Of a DNA stretch of 64,000 nucleotides, positions 1-10,945 are shown in pieces. Both the position numbers and the translations under genes were made by a program. How positions within the stretch are numbered: position 1 is the stretch's first letter; each line of letters begins with the position of its first letter. The notes under the pieces are model-generated. The model ran no database searches. It was not told the DNA's origin and saw nothing but the letters and a program-made list of their open reading frames with translations. The stretch is from Aquarana catesbeiana (lineage: Eukaryota; Chordata; Amphibia; Anura; Ranidae). The stretch spans positions 75,780,557 through 75,844,556 of the forward strand of contig NC_133329.1 in assembly GCF_042186555.1 (NCBI RefSeq), read 5' to 3'.

Positions 1-315
1 CCCTCCGTCACTAAGGTAATCGTCCATATTCCCATCACACACATTCCTGGGACTGGCTCTAAAACAATGAGTGCTGCAGCAACCACCAGCTGAAGACTGG
101 AGCATGCATAGTGCAGTGTAAATATTTGCCAGCTTACCACGGATCTTCAAAGAACGATAACATCACAAACAGAAGAGCGCAATGTTTCCAAGCCACACTG
201 AACCCCTTCGTCAGGACAGGTGAGCAGGTTAATCTGACCCACACAGGTTAGTTTATTATTTCAGATGTAAGAGATGTAAAATAACAAATGTTAGTTTGTG
301 AGTTGTGACATTGCA
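1..315. other. Non-coding flank with a possible Penelope-type fragment
   Basis: No convincing open reading frame. On the minus strand about 180-217 there is CTGACGAAG, followed about 20 bases later by GGAAAC. This resembles the CTGANGAAG...GAAAC pattern of the hammerhead-like motifs near 55.5 and 61.0 kb, but stem II and the cleavage triplet do not form well. A decayed Penelope fragment is possible. Confidence 0.3.
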
Positions 316-2300
316 AAGTGCAGTGCAGAGTATAGAGCACACAGCACAGTATACAGAGTGGAGCAGTGTGGAAGATAGTGCACACAGCACAGTGTACAGA
401 GTGGAGTATAGAGCACACAGCACAGTGTACAGAGTGGAGCAGTGTGGAGTATAGAGCACACAGCACAGTGTACAGAGTGGAGCAGTGTTGAGTATAGAGC
501 ACACAGCACAGTGTACAGAGTGGAGCAGTGTTGAGTATAGAGCACACAGCACAGTGTACAGATTGGAGCAGTGTGGAGTATAGAGCACACAGCACAGTGT
601 ACAGAGTGGAGCAGTGTTGAGTATAGAGCACACAGCACAGTGTACAGAGTGGAGCAGTGTTGAGTATAGAGCACACAGCACAGTGTACAGAGTGGAGCAG
701 TGTGGAGTATAGAGCACACAGCACAGTGTACAGATTGGAGCAGTGTGGAGTATAGAGCACACAGCACAGTGTACAGAGTGGAGCAGTGCAGAGTATAGAG
801 CACACAGCACAGTGTACAGAGTGGAGCAGTGCAGAGTATAGAGCACACAGCACAGTGTACAGAGTGGAGCAGTGTTGAGTATAGAGCACACAGCACAGTG
901 TACAGAGTGGAGCAGTGTGGGGTATAGAGCACACAGCACAGTGTACAGATTGGAGCAGTGTGGAGTATAGAGCACACAGCACAGTGTACAGAGTGGAGCA
1001 GTGTGGAATATAGAGCACACAGCACAGTGTACAGAGTGGAGCAGGGTGGAATATAGAGCACACAGCACAGTGTACAGAGTGGAGCAGTGTGGAGTATAGA
1101 GCACACAGCACAGTGTACAGATTGGAGCAGTGTGGAGTATAGAGCACACAGCACAGTGTACAGAGTGGAGCAGTGTGGAATATAGAGCACACAGCACAGT
1201 GTACAGAGTGGAGCAGGGTGGAATATAGAGCACACAGCACAGTGTACAGAGTGGAGCAGTGTGGAGTATAGAGCACACAGCACAGTGTACAGAGTGGAGC
1301 AGTGTGGAATATAGAGCACACAGCACAGTATACAGAGTGGAGACGTGTGGAGTATAGAGCACACAGCACAGTGTACAGATTGGAGCAGTGTGGAGTATAG
1401 AGCACACAGCACAGTGTACAGAGTGGAGCAGTGCAGAGTATAGAGCACACAGCACAGTGTACAGAGTGGAGCAGTGCAGAGTATAGAGCACACAGCACAG
1501 TGTACAGAGTGGAGCAGTGTTGAGTATAGAGCACACAGCACAGTGTACAGAGTGGAGCAGTGTGGGGTATAGAGCACACAGCACAGTGTACAGATTGGAG
1601 CAGTGTGGAGTATAGAGCACACAGCACAGTGTACAGAGTGGAGCAGTGTGGAGTATAGAGCACACAGCACAGTGTACAGATTGGAGCAGTGTGGAATATA
1701 GAGCACACAGCACAGTATACAGAGTGGAGAAGTGTGGAGTATAGAGCACACAGCACAGTGTACAGATTGGAGCAGTGTGGAGTATAGAGCACACAGCACA
1801 GTGTACAGATTGGAGCAGTGTGGAGTATAGAGCACACAGCACAGTGTACAGAGTGGAGCAGGGTGGAATATAGAGCACACAGCACAGTGTACAGAGTGGA
1901 GCAGTGTGGAGTATAGAGCACACAGCACAGTGTACAGAGTGGAGCAGTGTGGAGTATAGAGCACACAGCACAGTGTACAGATTGGAGCAGTGTGGAGTAT
2001 AGAGCACACAGCACAGTGTACAGTATGGAGCAGTGTGGAGTATAGAGCACACAGCACAGTATACAGAGTGGAGCAGGGTGGAATATAGAGCACACAGCAC
2101 AGTATATAGAGTGGAGAAGTGTGGAGTATAGAGCACACAGCACAGTATACAGAGTGGAGTATAGAGCACACAGCACAGTGTACAGGGTCGAGCAGTGTGG
2201 AGTATAGAGCACACAGCACAGTGTACAGAGTGGAGCAGCGTGGAGTATAGAGCACACAGCACAGTATACAGAGTGGAGCAGTGTGGAATATAGAGATATG
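316..2300 (-). repeat. 43-bp minisatellite array 1 (about 46 copies, inverted orientation)
   Basis: Tandem units of 43 bp, with the core GAGCACACAGCACAGTGTAC on the + strand. The reverse complement is the same unit as in arrays 2 and 3. Variants (GTGTGG, GTGTTG, GTGCAG, GGGTGG, ATTGGAGC) mark individual copies and show a higher-order repeat: the GTGTGGGGTAT variant at about 915-925 recurs exactly 645 bp (15 units) later with the same neighbours. Because 43 is 1 modulo 3 and the unit has no stop on the minus strand, all three minus frames stay open for 650-700 codons. These ORFs are by-products of the repeat, not genes. The right edge decays over 2,290-2,339. Confidence 0.95.
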
Positions 2301-2339
2301 TGAGATATAGAGCTTATAGCACAGTAAAGAGCAGTGAAC

Positions 2340-3160
2340 TGTAGCACCCTTCTAGGCAGACTGCTAGGTAAATCTAGTGTTTAGCTTGCTCTGTAGTTTG
2401 AGAAGCTGATTTGATTGCTTGGTTCTGATTGTGGTTTCCCCGTTGGTGAGATTGATTATTTTCCCCTGTCTTGGATGAGAAACTTCCAGAGTTTAGGGAG
2501 GGAAAAATTAAAATCTCTCACCTGAATATTTACTACCCTTTAGCCAATCCCTGGGGAGGTGTGCCCAGTAGGTGGTCAGAGAGGGAGAAAATAGGCTGGA
2601 ACCTGCTTGGAATTCAGGGGGCTGCTAGTTGTTGAATCAGGTTAGGGAGTCTCTAAACAGGACATTTAGATGATGAGATAGTGACTCCAGATCTTAAGAT
2701 AAGTAGGTGCTTTTCTATTCACTGCAGTGGAGAGACACAACACACACTGATATTCAGCACTACCAGGCCGAACAAAGAAGGAAGTGTCTCTGACTTAAAA
2801 ACATCAAGTTTAACGATATATACTTTATGAATATGCATAAGCACTAGGCGTGTTATAAGTGTGATCGTATAGTTTAGTCCAATCAGCATTCATATCTTCT
2901 TAGTAGCAAGGGAACAGTTAAATGGGTGGTTACACGATGTGAATGGCAAAAAAAATAGAATTCAACCGTATCTGGTCAGTTCAGACTGGTTTTGGTACGA
3001 AAGCCTATTTTGAGCAGCTTTCTGGGTTCCTTTCAGTAGTCTGTGTCGTCACATATCCAGTAGTTTCGGTTTCGTAGGAATTGAAACAAGCCATCTAAGA
3101 AGGAAAAAACAAAAAACAAATCAAGCATAATGTAAATACTTAAAGCGACAGTCTCTAAAA

Positions 3161-3236
<76 letters not shown>

Positions 3237-3269
3237 CTCAACATTATCAGACCCCTATAATTCTACTCA
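2340..3269 (-). repeat. Putative 3' LTR of the retrovirus
   Basis: About 930 bp, starting TGTAGCACCC and ending ACTCA on the + strand, so TG...CA in both senses. The adjoining pyrimidine run TTTCCCTCCTCTT at 3,270-3,282 is the complement of a polypurine tract in the position expected just upstream of a minus-strand 3' LTR. The envelope stop lies about 200 bp further in. The LTR contains a long (AT)n tract at about 3,165-3,236. The junction at 2,340 abuts the decayed edge of minisatellite array 1. No second LTR is present, so the boundaries are inferred from TG/CA and the purine tract. Confidence 0.6.
3165..3236. repeat. (AT)n microsatellite
   Basis: About 36 uninterrupted TA dinucleotides, inside the putative retroviral LTR. 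Confidence 0.97.
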
Positions 3270-3477
3270 TTTCCCTCCTCTTGACACCTATGGAGGGGTC
3301 ACTACCATATCTTCCCTACCTAGTATGATACCAGAGGGTCCACAGTACTACTTCACATCTATGTGGAGTAAAGTTCTTCTTAGGGTGTATGAGAATTCAT
3401 ATCTTTACTTATTCAAATCACCCATCTCGGCATCATACAAATCTGCTAATCTGACTATCTGATAACACTCTATCTCT

Positions 3478-3781
3478 TTCTAGGAGTTATTCCTCAGTTC
3501 TAACTGCCATTGTAGTAATCCTTGTATTTCATATTTAGCACACCTGAAAAAAACTAATAAAACAAGCAATCCTATAACGATGATTTCTATAAGGACAAAA
3601 AAGAAAATCTCTGTTGAATCCATAAAAATTTACCATTTCTAAACAAAGTGTAATCTGGGTTTGTCATATTTCCTATCATAATGTCACATTGTATACCTCT
3701 TTCCCTTACTAAACAAGGGGATCTTCCCAAAGGCCTTAAGTTATATTTAAAATAAAATGTATTTTCACAATAATAGAACAT
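3478..3781 (-). pseudogene. env: Envelope (env) remnant, C-terminal part
   Basis: The minus strand carries a short reading frame (3,587-3,781) and then, in another frame, a strongly hydrophobic stretch (about 3,540-3,595) followed by a basic and amphipathic tail ending at a stop at 3,480-3,482. A membrane anchor plus short cytoplasmic tail directly upstream of the polypurine tract is what the end of a retroviral envelope gene looks like. Nearly all of the surface subunit is absent and the two parts are out of frame. Assignment rests on position and hydrophobicity, not on a recognised motif. Confidence 0.45.
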
Positions 3782-4019
3782 TTATGGTATTTCTAGACAT
3801 ACTGGTATTTTGGGCAGCTTTGTATGGCTTACATTCAAAATGAAAGTAAATAGGTACCAGGTGTGTGCCTTTTTTTGAACTGTCTGGCCTATGTGAACAT
3901 ATTTAGCATTTACTCAAATTACTCCTTATGCCTGTTAGCATGTGTGATTTGTACAGGTGATTTTCCTCTATAGGCTTGACTGCTAAGATCAAGCAAAGGC
4001 ATAACAGTAGTTTACTCAT

Positions 4020-5252
4020 CTTTTGAAATTAGCTGTACTTTCTTGCAATGGCTGGCGTATATCCACGTCACTTTACAGCTGTAGCAGTTGTCAGGAGCAC
4101 TTGGAAGTGTCCTTCAAACTTTGGTCCCAAAGATACTTTCACATGTACTTTTACTAGGACCCAATCACCTGGCTGTAAATCATGTTTTCCAGTTACTTGA
4201 TCTGGATCTGGAATTGAATCAAAAACAAACTTGTGCATTGCAGTTAGTTGCTTGTATTAGACAATTACATAACAAAACATAATCATTATACATTTCAGCA
4301 GTCTGATGTGGAAAATACAACCCTGTCTTAGATTCCCCAACAAAATTTTATAAGGGCTCAAGTCCTCTGACCTATAAGTAGGGGTAGTCCTGAGGCTGTA
4401 AAGAACCAGAGGCAACAGTTCTGGCCACTGTCTCTTTGCTGACCCTTCCTCCCATTCCTGCAATAATTTAGCTAGCCTTTAATGAATCCACTATATTTTT
4501 CTACCTTCCCTGAATTCTGAGGATTATAGGGGCCTGGAAGTCCTGCTCAATTGCCAAGTCTTTGCATACAATTTGCATGATCTGTCCAGTGAAATGTGTT
4601 CCTCTGTCATTCTCTATGGTTTCAGGGACTCCAAAGCAGCATATTACTTCGGAAAGGAGCTTCTTTGTTGTTGTCTTGGCGTTTGCTTTAGCCACCAGAC
4701 AGGCTTCTATTCAGCTTGAAAACATGTCTATGCACAACGAAACATATTGGTATTGGGCTGATATGGGCAATTGGATGTAATCAATCTGAAGTCTTTGGAA
4801 AGGGAATAGTGGCCTGGCCAAATGTCTTTGTGTTACTCTGGTCAGTTATCCTGGGTTGTTTTTAGCACAGATTTGGCATCCCTCAAGAAAGTCTTGACAT
4901 GCATTTCTAGTGTATCGAATAAACCAGGGATATGCAATTAGCGGACCTCCAGCTGTTGCAGAACTACAAGTTCCATGAGCAATTGCAAGACTCTGACAGC
5001 CACAAGCATGACACCCAGAGGCAGAGGCATGATGGGACTTGTAGTTTTGCAACAGCTGGAGGTCCGCTAATTGTATATCCCTGGAATAAACCATCCAGTC
5101 TTGCTTATGTTTCTCTCCATTGCCTTAGGGCCTACATGACTCGGGCCATGGGCTAGTTGCATGATCATCTTCTCCGTTTGGGGTGGGACACATATTCCAT
5201 TTTCCTTGCACAAGAGTCCTTCTTTGTTCTTCTTTGCTCTGTCCCTTTCCAT
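4020..5252 (-). pseudogene. pol: Retroviral integrase remnant
   Basis: Reading from 5,252 downwards: an N-terminal HHCC zinc-binding region (the histidine pair in the 5,067-5,252 frame, the CQIC cysteine pair near 4,865), then the catalytic core with the ENDRGTHF motif near 4,605, then YSLRTTP and SPYKILLG near 4,350-4,400, and finally a C-terminal domain with PGDWVLVKV (about 4,150-4,180). The last part is read on the minus strand opposite a spurious plus-strand ORF. Several frameshifts and stops break it. A 159-bp MITE (4,925-5,083) separates the two halves of the zinc finger. Confidence 0.75.
4925..5083. mobile_element. 159-bp hAT-type MITE with 8-bp target duplication
   Basis: Begins CAGGGATATGCAATTAGCGG and ends with the near-exact inverse, with terminal inverted repeats of about 45 bp. 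It is flanked by the direct repeat GAATAAAC at 4,917-4,924 and 5,084-5,091. An 8-bp duplication and CAGGG termini are characteristic of hAT elements. It sits inside the retroviral integrase remnant, so it is younger than the retrovirus. It carries no transposase. Confidence 0.9.
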
Positions 5253-5448
5253 GATTTAATTCCAATCATCAGGTGCAGATTCTTGCAATTTCCTAATCAG
5301 TTATTTTACTTTGAGTATTTGTCCCCTTCTTTTTCTTCAATCTGTTACTGGCTTCTTCTTATTCCTTTGCAAAATCAGTGATTAGGGTCATGATTGCTTC
5401 CATTGGTGTTTCAGCAGTCTTCCTGGCAGTAGGATCAGCCAATTAGTT

Positions 5449-6497
5449 TCATTTTTCTTCCATGAGTTGTCCTCCAGTATGCGCTTTGACCTTCAGGATG
5501 GCTACTTCCTTTGGGAGGGTGACTGCTTCAAAAAGCTCTTGAACATATTTCCAGTTTTGAATTAGTTCTTCTGCAGCAGTTGTGAATCTTCTGTTCTTCC
5601 TTATGGGTCCATAATCATGGACTACTTTTAAAGCATACTTGCTATCAGTGTAGATGTTGGCTGTTTGATCCTTTGCGGTCTCACAGGCTCTTGTGAGTGC
5701 TACCACTTTGGCAACCTGCGCTGAAAGTGATGAAGGGAGTAGTTGGGTCTCAAACACGTCCTCCAATGTTATCACCACATATGCCATTCTTGGGCACTTC
5801 ATCTTTGTATAGGCGGGAACCCTCTGCAAACAGGATCAGATCAGAACTTTCAAGAGGAGTGTCCTTTACTGGGGAGATTTGCTGCATTTCTTCTTCTATA
5901 AGTCTTAAGCAGATGTGGTCACCCCCCTCCAGGGGCGGACTGACCATTGAGCCACTCAGGCACTGCCCAAGGGCCCTGGGCACTAGGGGGCCCCATCAGG
6001 GTTGCCAGTCTCAGTGAAACCAGGGACAGTATGTATAAATCTGTGGTTTTTTTTTACATCTGTCTGTGTATACTGTGTGTACATGTATGTGTATACTGTG
6101 TGATTGTATACTGTGTGTGTGTATACTGTGTGGCCCCATAATCTCTGATTGCCTGGGGGCCCCATAATCTCCTATTGCCCGGGGGCCCCATGAGTTATCA
6201 GTCCGCCCCTGCCCCCCTCTTCGAGGTCTTCTTCTCTCTCATTAAAAAAGCTGGCAGGATGATTGTAGTACATCTTTTCACTTCTATTTCTCCTAATTCA
6301 AGCAGGATTGCTTCATGCTCGCTCAGCTTTGCTGATGACAAATGTTTTGTCATTGCTCTTTTCAAGATTTCATTTGCATATTTCTTCATAACATCCGTTC
6401 TAAAACATATCGTTTGTACAGCACCACTGGTACAGGTTGCAGCTGCAGTTTTCTTTTTATGTTCTTGCCATGACATGGATCTTGGTGCATCCACCAA
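5449..6497 (-). pseudogene. pol: Retroviral RT connection and RNase H remnant, split by a MITE
   Basis: The 6,198-6,497 frame looks like the region joining RT and RNase H. After the MITE the minus strand continues with an RNase H domain: FAEGS at about 5,830 in the position of the first catalytic Asp (here Glu), then YTDSKYAL near 5,645, and a KAHTGG segment near 5,475 corresponding to the last catalytic region. A frameshift lies near 5,790-5,830. The Asp-to-Glu change and the interruption indicate a dead enzyme. Confidence 0.75.
5930..6211. mobile_element. 282-bp hAT-type MITE with 8-bp target duplication
   Basis: Termini CAGGGGCGGACTGA and its inverse, flanked by exact direct repeats CCCCCCTC at 5,922-5,929 and 6,212-6,219. 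The interior holds four imperfect copies of GTATACTGTGTG (about 6,070-6,135) and GGGGGCCCCAT repeats near the 3' end. It interrupts the retroviral RNase H region. Confidence 0.9.
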
Positions 6498-6499
6498 CC

Positions 6500-7298
6500 G
6501 GATCTATTTCATACATGGTTTGAAAGGGTTTGCGGTTAACAGGGCAGGATGAGGAGGTTTCATACCGTTTAAAAATGCAGGATATACAGAAAATGTGACA
6601 ACATCCTTCTGGAAAGCCAGCCTCCAGGGAAAGACTGTTCAGACAAATTGGACTCCTCTCAGTTGAACTTAATGCTAAAGTACTGGCACCAGTCCCATCT
6701 TTGCCTTCATCACCATCTTTTTCTTTGTGTTGCTGGTCTCTAGCATCAGATGAGCATAAACATTTGTTCCTTCAAACCGGAAAGCAAAGAGTTCTTGGCT
6801 CTCTTCCTCCAAGGCGACACTGAAGAGAGCATTTGCCAGTTCTATTATGGTGTACACCCGTGTTCCTGTAAGTATGTCATTGAGCAAAGTACTGGGATAT
6901 TGGACAGCAGGAGTGCCTTCCTCAATGATTTGATTGATGGCTGTTAAATCATGTACCATTTGATATACTGGCTTTTCTCCCTTTTTGACCTTTTTCTTTA
7001 CAGGAAACAATGGCGTCTGTGCTCTACTTTCTGTTTTCTTTATGACACCTTCTTCAAGTAATTATTTTATTTGTACTCGTACACCAGCGAGTTGATCTGG
7101 TGACAGTGGATACTGTGGTATGCGTGGGATTTGAGCTCCTGCTTTTATTTTGACTTTAACCGGAGGGACTTGTAGAAGTCCTATATCATATTTTCCCTTG
7201 GCCCAGAGAATGTCAAGTATTTGAGCAACAATTGCAGGTAGAATATTACCTTCAATCTCTTGCTCTAATTCAAGTGCTGTCAATCCACATATCTTCAT
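6500..7298 (-). pseudogene. pol: Retroviral reverse transcriptase remnant
   Basis: The 7,062-7,298 frame carries the start of RT, including the run from DIGLLQVPPVK to QYPLSPDQ. A frameshift near 7,010-7,060 leads to the 6,675-7,010 frame with FPVKKK, VHDLTAIN (RT block 2) and the FAFRF region. Recognisable RT stops near 6,690. No YxDD motif is found before the RNase H connection region at 6,497, so the catalytic part of the palm seems deleted or scrambled. Confidence 0.75.
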
Positions 7299-7682
7299 CT
7301 AATTCTCCAACATGTACTTCTACTCGGTTGGGTGTATATTGTACACAGGCTTGTAAGTAACTCAGTAGGTCTCTTCCCAATAGGTTGCATGGTACAGTGT
7401 CAGAGACAAGCAGTTTATGAAACATATTGTGGCTTCCAATTCCAATTTGTATGGGGGGCGTTTTCATGAGAGGGGTAGATTTCCCTCCCACTCCATCTTC
7501 TAGTGACCCAGATGTAAGGGGGATGTCTTTTGGTAGGCGGACTTTTGAATTATAGTCCTGGCAGGGCCACAATCGACTAAGCATGAAATTTCCTGATCTG
7601 TAAGTTGTGGAAAGCATAATGTTACAAAAGCGTCTTTACCATCCATCTCAGAGATGCACAAATTAACTTCTGTGTGCTCCAA
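7270..7682 (-). pseudogene. pro: Retroviral aspartic protease remnant
   Basis: Two overlapping minus frames share the domain. One has LVDCGPARTII, corresponding to the D-T/S-G active-site loop but with Cys in the second position. The other has CNLLGRDLL, the C-terminal G-R-D-L helix signature of retroviral proteases. A frameshift separates them near 7,540-7,560. The altered active site and the frameshift suggest inactivity. Confidence 0.75.
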
Positions 7683-7699
7683 AAAGTTAATGCTGCTTT

Positions 7700-8033
7700 A
7701 CTAGTCATTTATCACCATCTCCCTCTTTCTTCTGCTACGTCTGTCAGGCAATCTGCATTTTCTAGTTTCTGAGAAACAGCTTCTTGACCATCATTTTGGG
7801 CTACAAAAGCATTCAGCCTTTTCTCTTTTCTTTCTTCTTCATGAGCCTCAATGCTACTGCACACTTCTCTTAGCAAAGCCCATTCAAATCCTTTCCATTC
7901 TGGTTTTGCTGCCATATACCTTTCCTTATTGCTTCTCTGAGTCCCAGCACAACAGCATTCTTACAACCTATGGCAGTAACGTTAGTGCGGTCAGCCAGAT
8001 CCACTCCTACTGTCTCTGCCATGGTCTGGACAC
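7700..8033 (-). pseudogene. gag: Gag C-terminal remnant
   Basis: Directly upstream of protease on the minus strand there are two open stretches in different frames, one from about 8,030 to 7,900 and one over 7,712-7,915, both rich in charged residues. Position makes gag likely, but no zinc-knuckle or major homology region is visible. The upstream part is cut off where a dispersed repeat begins at 8,035. Confidence 0.45.
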
Positions 8034-8034
8034 G

Positions 8035-8529
8035 TTTAACCACTTCAGCCCCGGAAGAATTTCGGAAGTAATCCCCCCCTTCCTGACCAGAGCACTATTT
8101 ACAATTTGGCACTGCGTTGCTTTAACTGACAATTGCGCGGTCATGCAATGCTATACCCAAACAAAATTTGCATTCTTTTTTCCTCACAAATAGAGCTTTC
8201 TTTTGGTGGTATTTGATCACCTTTGCAGTTTTTATTTTTTTGCTATAAATTTAAATAAAAGAGCGACAATTTTGAAAAGAAAAAAACAATATTTTTTACT
8301 TTTTGCTATAATAAATTCATTAGTTTAGGCCAATATGTAGTCTTCTACATATTTTTGGTAAAAAAAAAAATCGCAATAAGAGTATATTGATTGGTTTGCG
8401 CAAAAGTTATAGCGTCTACAAACTTTGGGAAAGATTTGTGGCATTTTTATGGCATTTTTATTATTATTATTTTTTTTTTACTAGTAATGGCGGTGATCTG
8501 CGATTTTTAGCGGTATTGCGACATTTTAT
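8035..8529. repeat. Dispersed repeat beginning TTTAACCACTT (copy 1)
   Basis: The opening TTTAACCACTTCAGCCCCGG and internal blocks such as AGAGCTTTCTTTTGGTGG and GTTATAGCGTCTACAAACTT recur in the copy at about 45,040-45,870. Related termini occur at 32,323-32,339 (reverse), 47,025 and 63,300. It is probably a MITE-like family; no coding capacity. The copy is truncated at 8,530 by a Penelope fragment. Confidence 0.75.
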
Positions 8530-9771
8530 CTACAGAAACAGGGGACAGCCATGGGTGCTAATTTTGAACCGAGCTACGCCAACTTGACCATGGGACTGTG
8601 GGAGACCAGGTACATCTGGGATAACAATCCCTTTTCTGCACACCTGGTCTTCTACGGTCGCTATATAGATGATATCATCATCTGGGATGGTCCCCCTAGT
8701 TCCGTGCATGATTTTATTACCCACTGTAATAATAACTCATTTGGCTTATCGTTTACCTCAGCTATGGACCCAGAACCCATCTGTTTTTTGGATTTGGAAT
8801 TATTCCATATTAACAACCAGATTGCCACTAAGAACTATACTAAACCTACAGCCGCAAATTCATTCCTGCATTTTTCCAGTTGTCACCATCCCAGGTGGGT
8901 GAACAATATACCCAAAAGCCTGTTCCATCGGCTCTGGAGAAACTGTACTAGACTAGAGGACTACAGTTCCCAATGCACCACTCTTTCTAAAAAATTCATT
9001 GACAAGTGTTACCCGTCTAATACCATCAGTGAAGCTGCCTCCTTGTACCTGACAGATACCTTACCCAACCCGAAAATACAGAAAACAGAACCAACTACTA
9101 GATTTATTATGCAGTTCCATGCGAGTCACAAAAATATGGAACAGATTATCAAAAAACATTGGTCCATTCTTACTCTGGATCCTCATTTAGCATCTTCTTT
9201 ACCTACTGTTCCCCAATTTGCTTATCGTAGGGCCCCCAATGTCAAGACAAAAATTGCTCCGAGCAAAATCCAATTTCAGAAAAAATCCCTTATACCTAAA
9301 CAACTTACCCTCATTCCATTAGTTGGCATGTACTGGTGCAATAAAGCATTAAGTCTCACTTGCTCCCATGTCACACATGGCAGAAAAACCTTTAACATCA
9401 ATGGCAACCAATACACCCTCAAATCCTTTTTCAATTGCTCAACGACCTACATTATATACTGCATCTCTTGCCCTTGTGAGCTCTTATATGTAGGTAGAAC
9501 TATCAGAACTCTACGCGCCAGGTTTGGGATGCATAGAAGAGCAGTCCAAGCGAACAATCCCCTATATAGCACTGCTTGTCATTTTACAACTCATCACCAA
9601 CAAAATATTTCAGACCTAAATGTGTGGGTCATTGAATCCATATCAGATCATTTTACCCCAGCTGAAAGATTCCAACGCCTATGTAGGCAAGAAACTTTCT
9701 GGATATACACTCTAAACAGTATGACACCTAATGGCCTCAATGAAGAAATAGAGATAAATACAGTAATATAA
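8530..9771 (+). pseudogene. Penelope-like element fragment: partial RT plus GIY-YIG endonuclease
   Basis: One open frame of about 413 codons starting inside RT motif B (GTAMGANFEPSYANL), so everything upstream, including motif A, is missing. Motif C is YIDDIII at about 8,665, followed by the FLDLE block typical of this RT class. The C-terminal part has a Cys-containing linker (CNKALSLTCSH) and a GIY-YIG nuclease signature (IYCISC...LYVGRT) near 9,450-9,500, ending at a TAA. RT plus GIY-YIG is diagnostic for Penelope-like elements. The remaining frame is intact, indicating a fairly young 5'-truncated copy. It differs from the copy at 58-60 kb and belongs to another subfamily. Confidence 0.88.
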
Positions 9772-10560
9772 TATGTCCTCTGTCTTCAGGTTCTGATAAG
9801 AACCATCTGTGTACAAATGTATTGTTTTAAGATGTATATTGTACATGATTTATGCTCATTTAGGCCTATATCCCTTTCCGTTCTCTTTTTCCTGTCTTTG
9901 TAGCCTACCCCCTCACACTTCCTCTATCATTCTACATTTTTTCTACAGTCCCCCCTCTTAGGCCTCTTCATACCCATATTTAGCACTCATGATAATTCTA
10001 ATCACGTTCATTATCACTATCTCATCATTGGTTGTTTCCCCGCCCCATTATTCCAATCGTTTCCTTTTTTCATCCATATGCATGAGTATGCTTTCCTGTA
10101 CATATATACCGTATATATATATACATTCATGCCCACTCTCTAGTCAATTTATCATTATATTTCATTTTTCTCCTCTAACATTAGTTTTTCATTTCCTCCT
10201 CTTGTAATTTCTACATATATTATTATTTTCTCACATATATATTTTTATTTATTATTATTTTTTATTAATACATTTTTGTTGATTTTTTATTGATTTCTTT
10301 ATTTATTTTTCTAGTGATTCTAGTTATTTTCCCCATACATGCTTCATATACATTTTTTTTAGATTTTTTTTAAATAGATTTTTTCACCATATAATTTTCA
10401 TTTTTAATTCTATTTTTATGATTATTTTTTTCATTATTAATATATTTTTTTGTTCATTGCTTTTTGTTTCTCTAACAATTATTTTTTTTTTTCATTCCTA
10501 TCTTCATCTCTATTTATATACACAGTATATACTCATTATTTTTGAATGAATAGGAATCGC
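9772..10560. other. AT-rich non-coding tail
   Basis: Very T-rich sequence, probably including the 3' untranslated region of the Penelope fragment for at least the first few hundred bases. Small runs of TATATA occur near 10,105-10,125. I see no gene. Confidence 0.4.
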
Positions 10561-10888
10561 CTCAAAATAGCGGTAAATTCGATGTACAAATGCACCACAG
10601 TTTGTGTTTCTGGTGTGTTTTTGAGTCACGCCCATTTTTGACAGGTGCCGTGACCCAAAAACGCACTAGAAATGCACAGGAAGAGCATATGAAATACAGC
10701 AAAACCTTTTTTTGCTACAGAGCAGTGTGAAAGGGCCCTAAAAAGACATCCCCTAGCGGAGTGAAAGATTTTTTGCTGTGTGCTTGGCTGCCTCTGCACT
10801 ATTATAGGAAAGAGCCTGTTACACTCAGCGCCTGCTGCAGGGTAGCACTACAGAACACTAAGCATAGTATCCAAAGTGGATCAGTGAG
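10561..10888. repeat. MITE-like fragments ending in GTGTGAAAGGGCCCTA
   Basis: Sequence such as AGTGTGAAAGGGCCCTA near 10,728-10,742 is the terminal signature shared with the short elements at 15,935-16,283, 29,985-30,419 and 40,763-41,133. Only one end is clear here, so the copy is truncated. The rest is unassigned. Confidence 0.5.
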
Positions 10889-10945
10889 GAGTATGGAGGA
10901 TAGAGCACAATGCACAGAGTGGAGTAGTGTGGAGTAGAGCTCCAT
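10889..10945 (-). repeat. Single inverted 43-bp unit at the head of array 2
   Basis: GGATAGAGCACA...CAGAGTGGAGTAGTGTGGAGTA is one to one-and-a-half minisatellite units in minus orientation, joined head to head with the plus-oriented array at about 10,940. Confidence 0.8.

Larger units (their letters stand above)
2340..8033 (-). mobile_element. Decayed endogenous retrovirus (class I, gamma/epsilon-like), minus strand
   Basis: Reading the minus strand there are, in order, a gag remnant, protease, reverse transcriptase, RNase H, integrase, an envelope tail and a 3' LTR. Every coding part is broken by stops or frameshifts, and two short hAT-type MITEs interrupt RNase H and integrase. The 5' end, including the 5' LTR and most of gag, is missing; another dispersed repeat starts at 8,035. 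The integrase C-terminal motifs and single pro-pol order fit class I retroviruses; finer placement is an inference. No intact viral gene remains. Confidence 0.85.

Noticed and set aside
316..2300. CRISPR-like array
   Set aside because: Units are contiguous with no unique spacers, and the genome context is eukaryotic.
248..2347. Three overlapping minus-strand ORFs of 654-699 codons with Cys-rich repeats
   Set aside because: The unit is 43 bp (1 modulo 3) without stops on that strand, so all frames stay open automatically. Composition is that of the minisatellite, with no independent start, domain or codon signal.
7906..8193. 95-codon plus ORF
   Set aside because: Straddles the junction between the gag remnant and a dispersed repeat; no domain.
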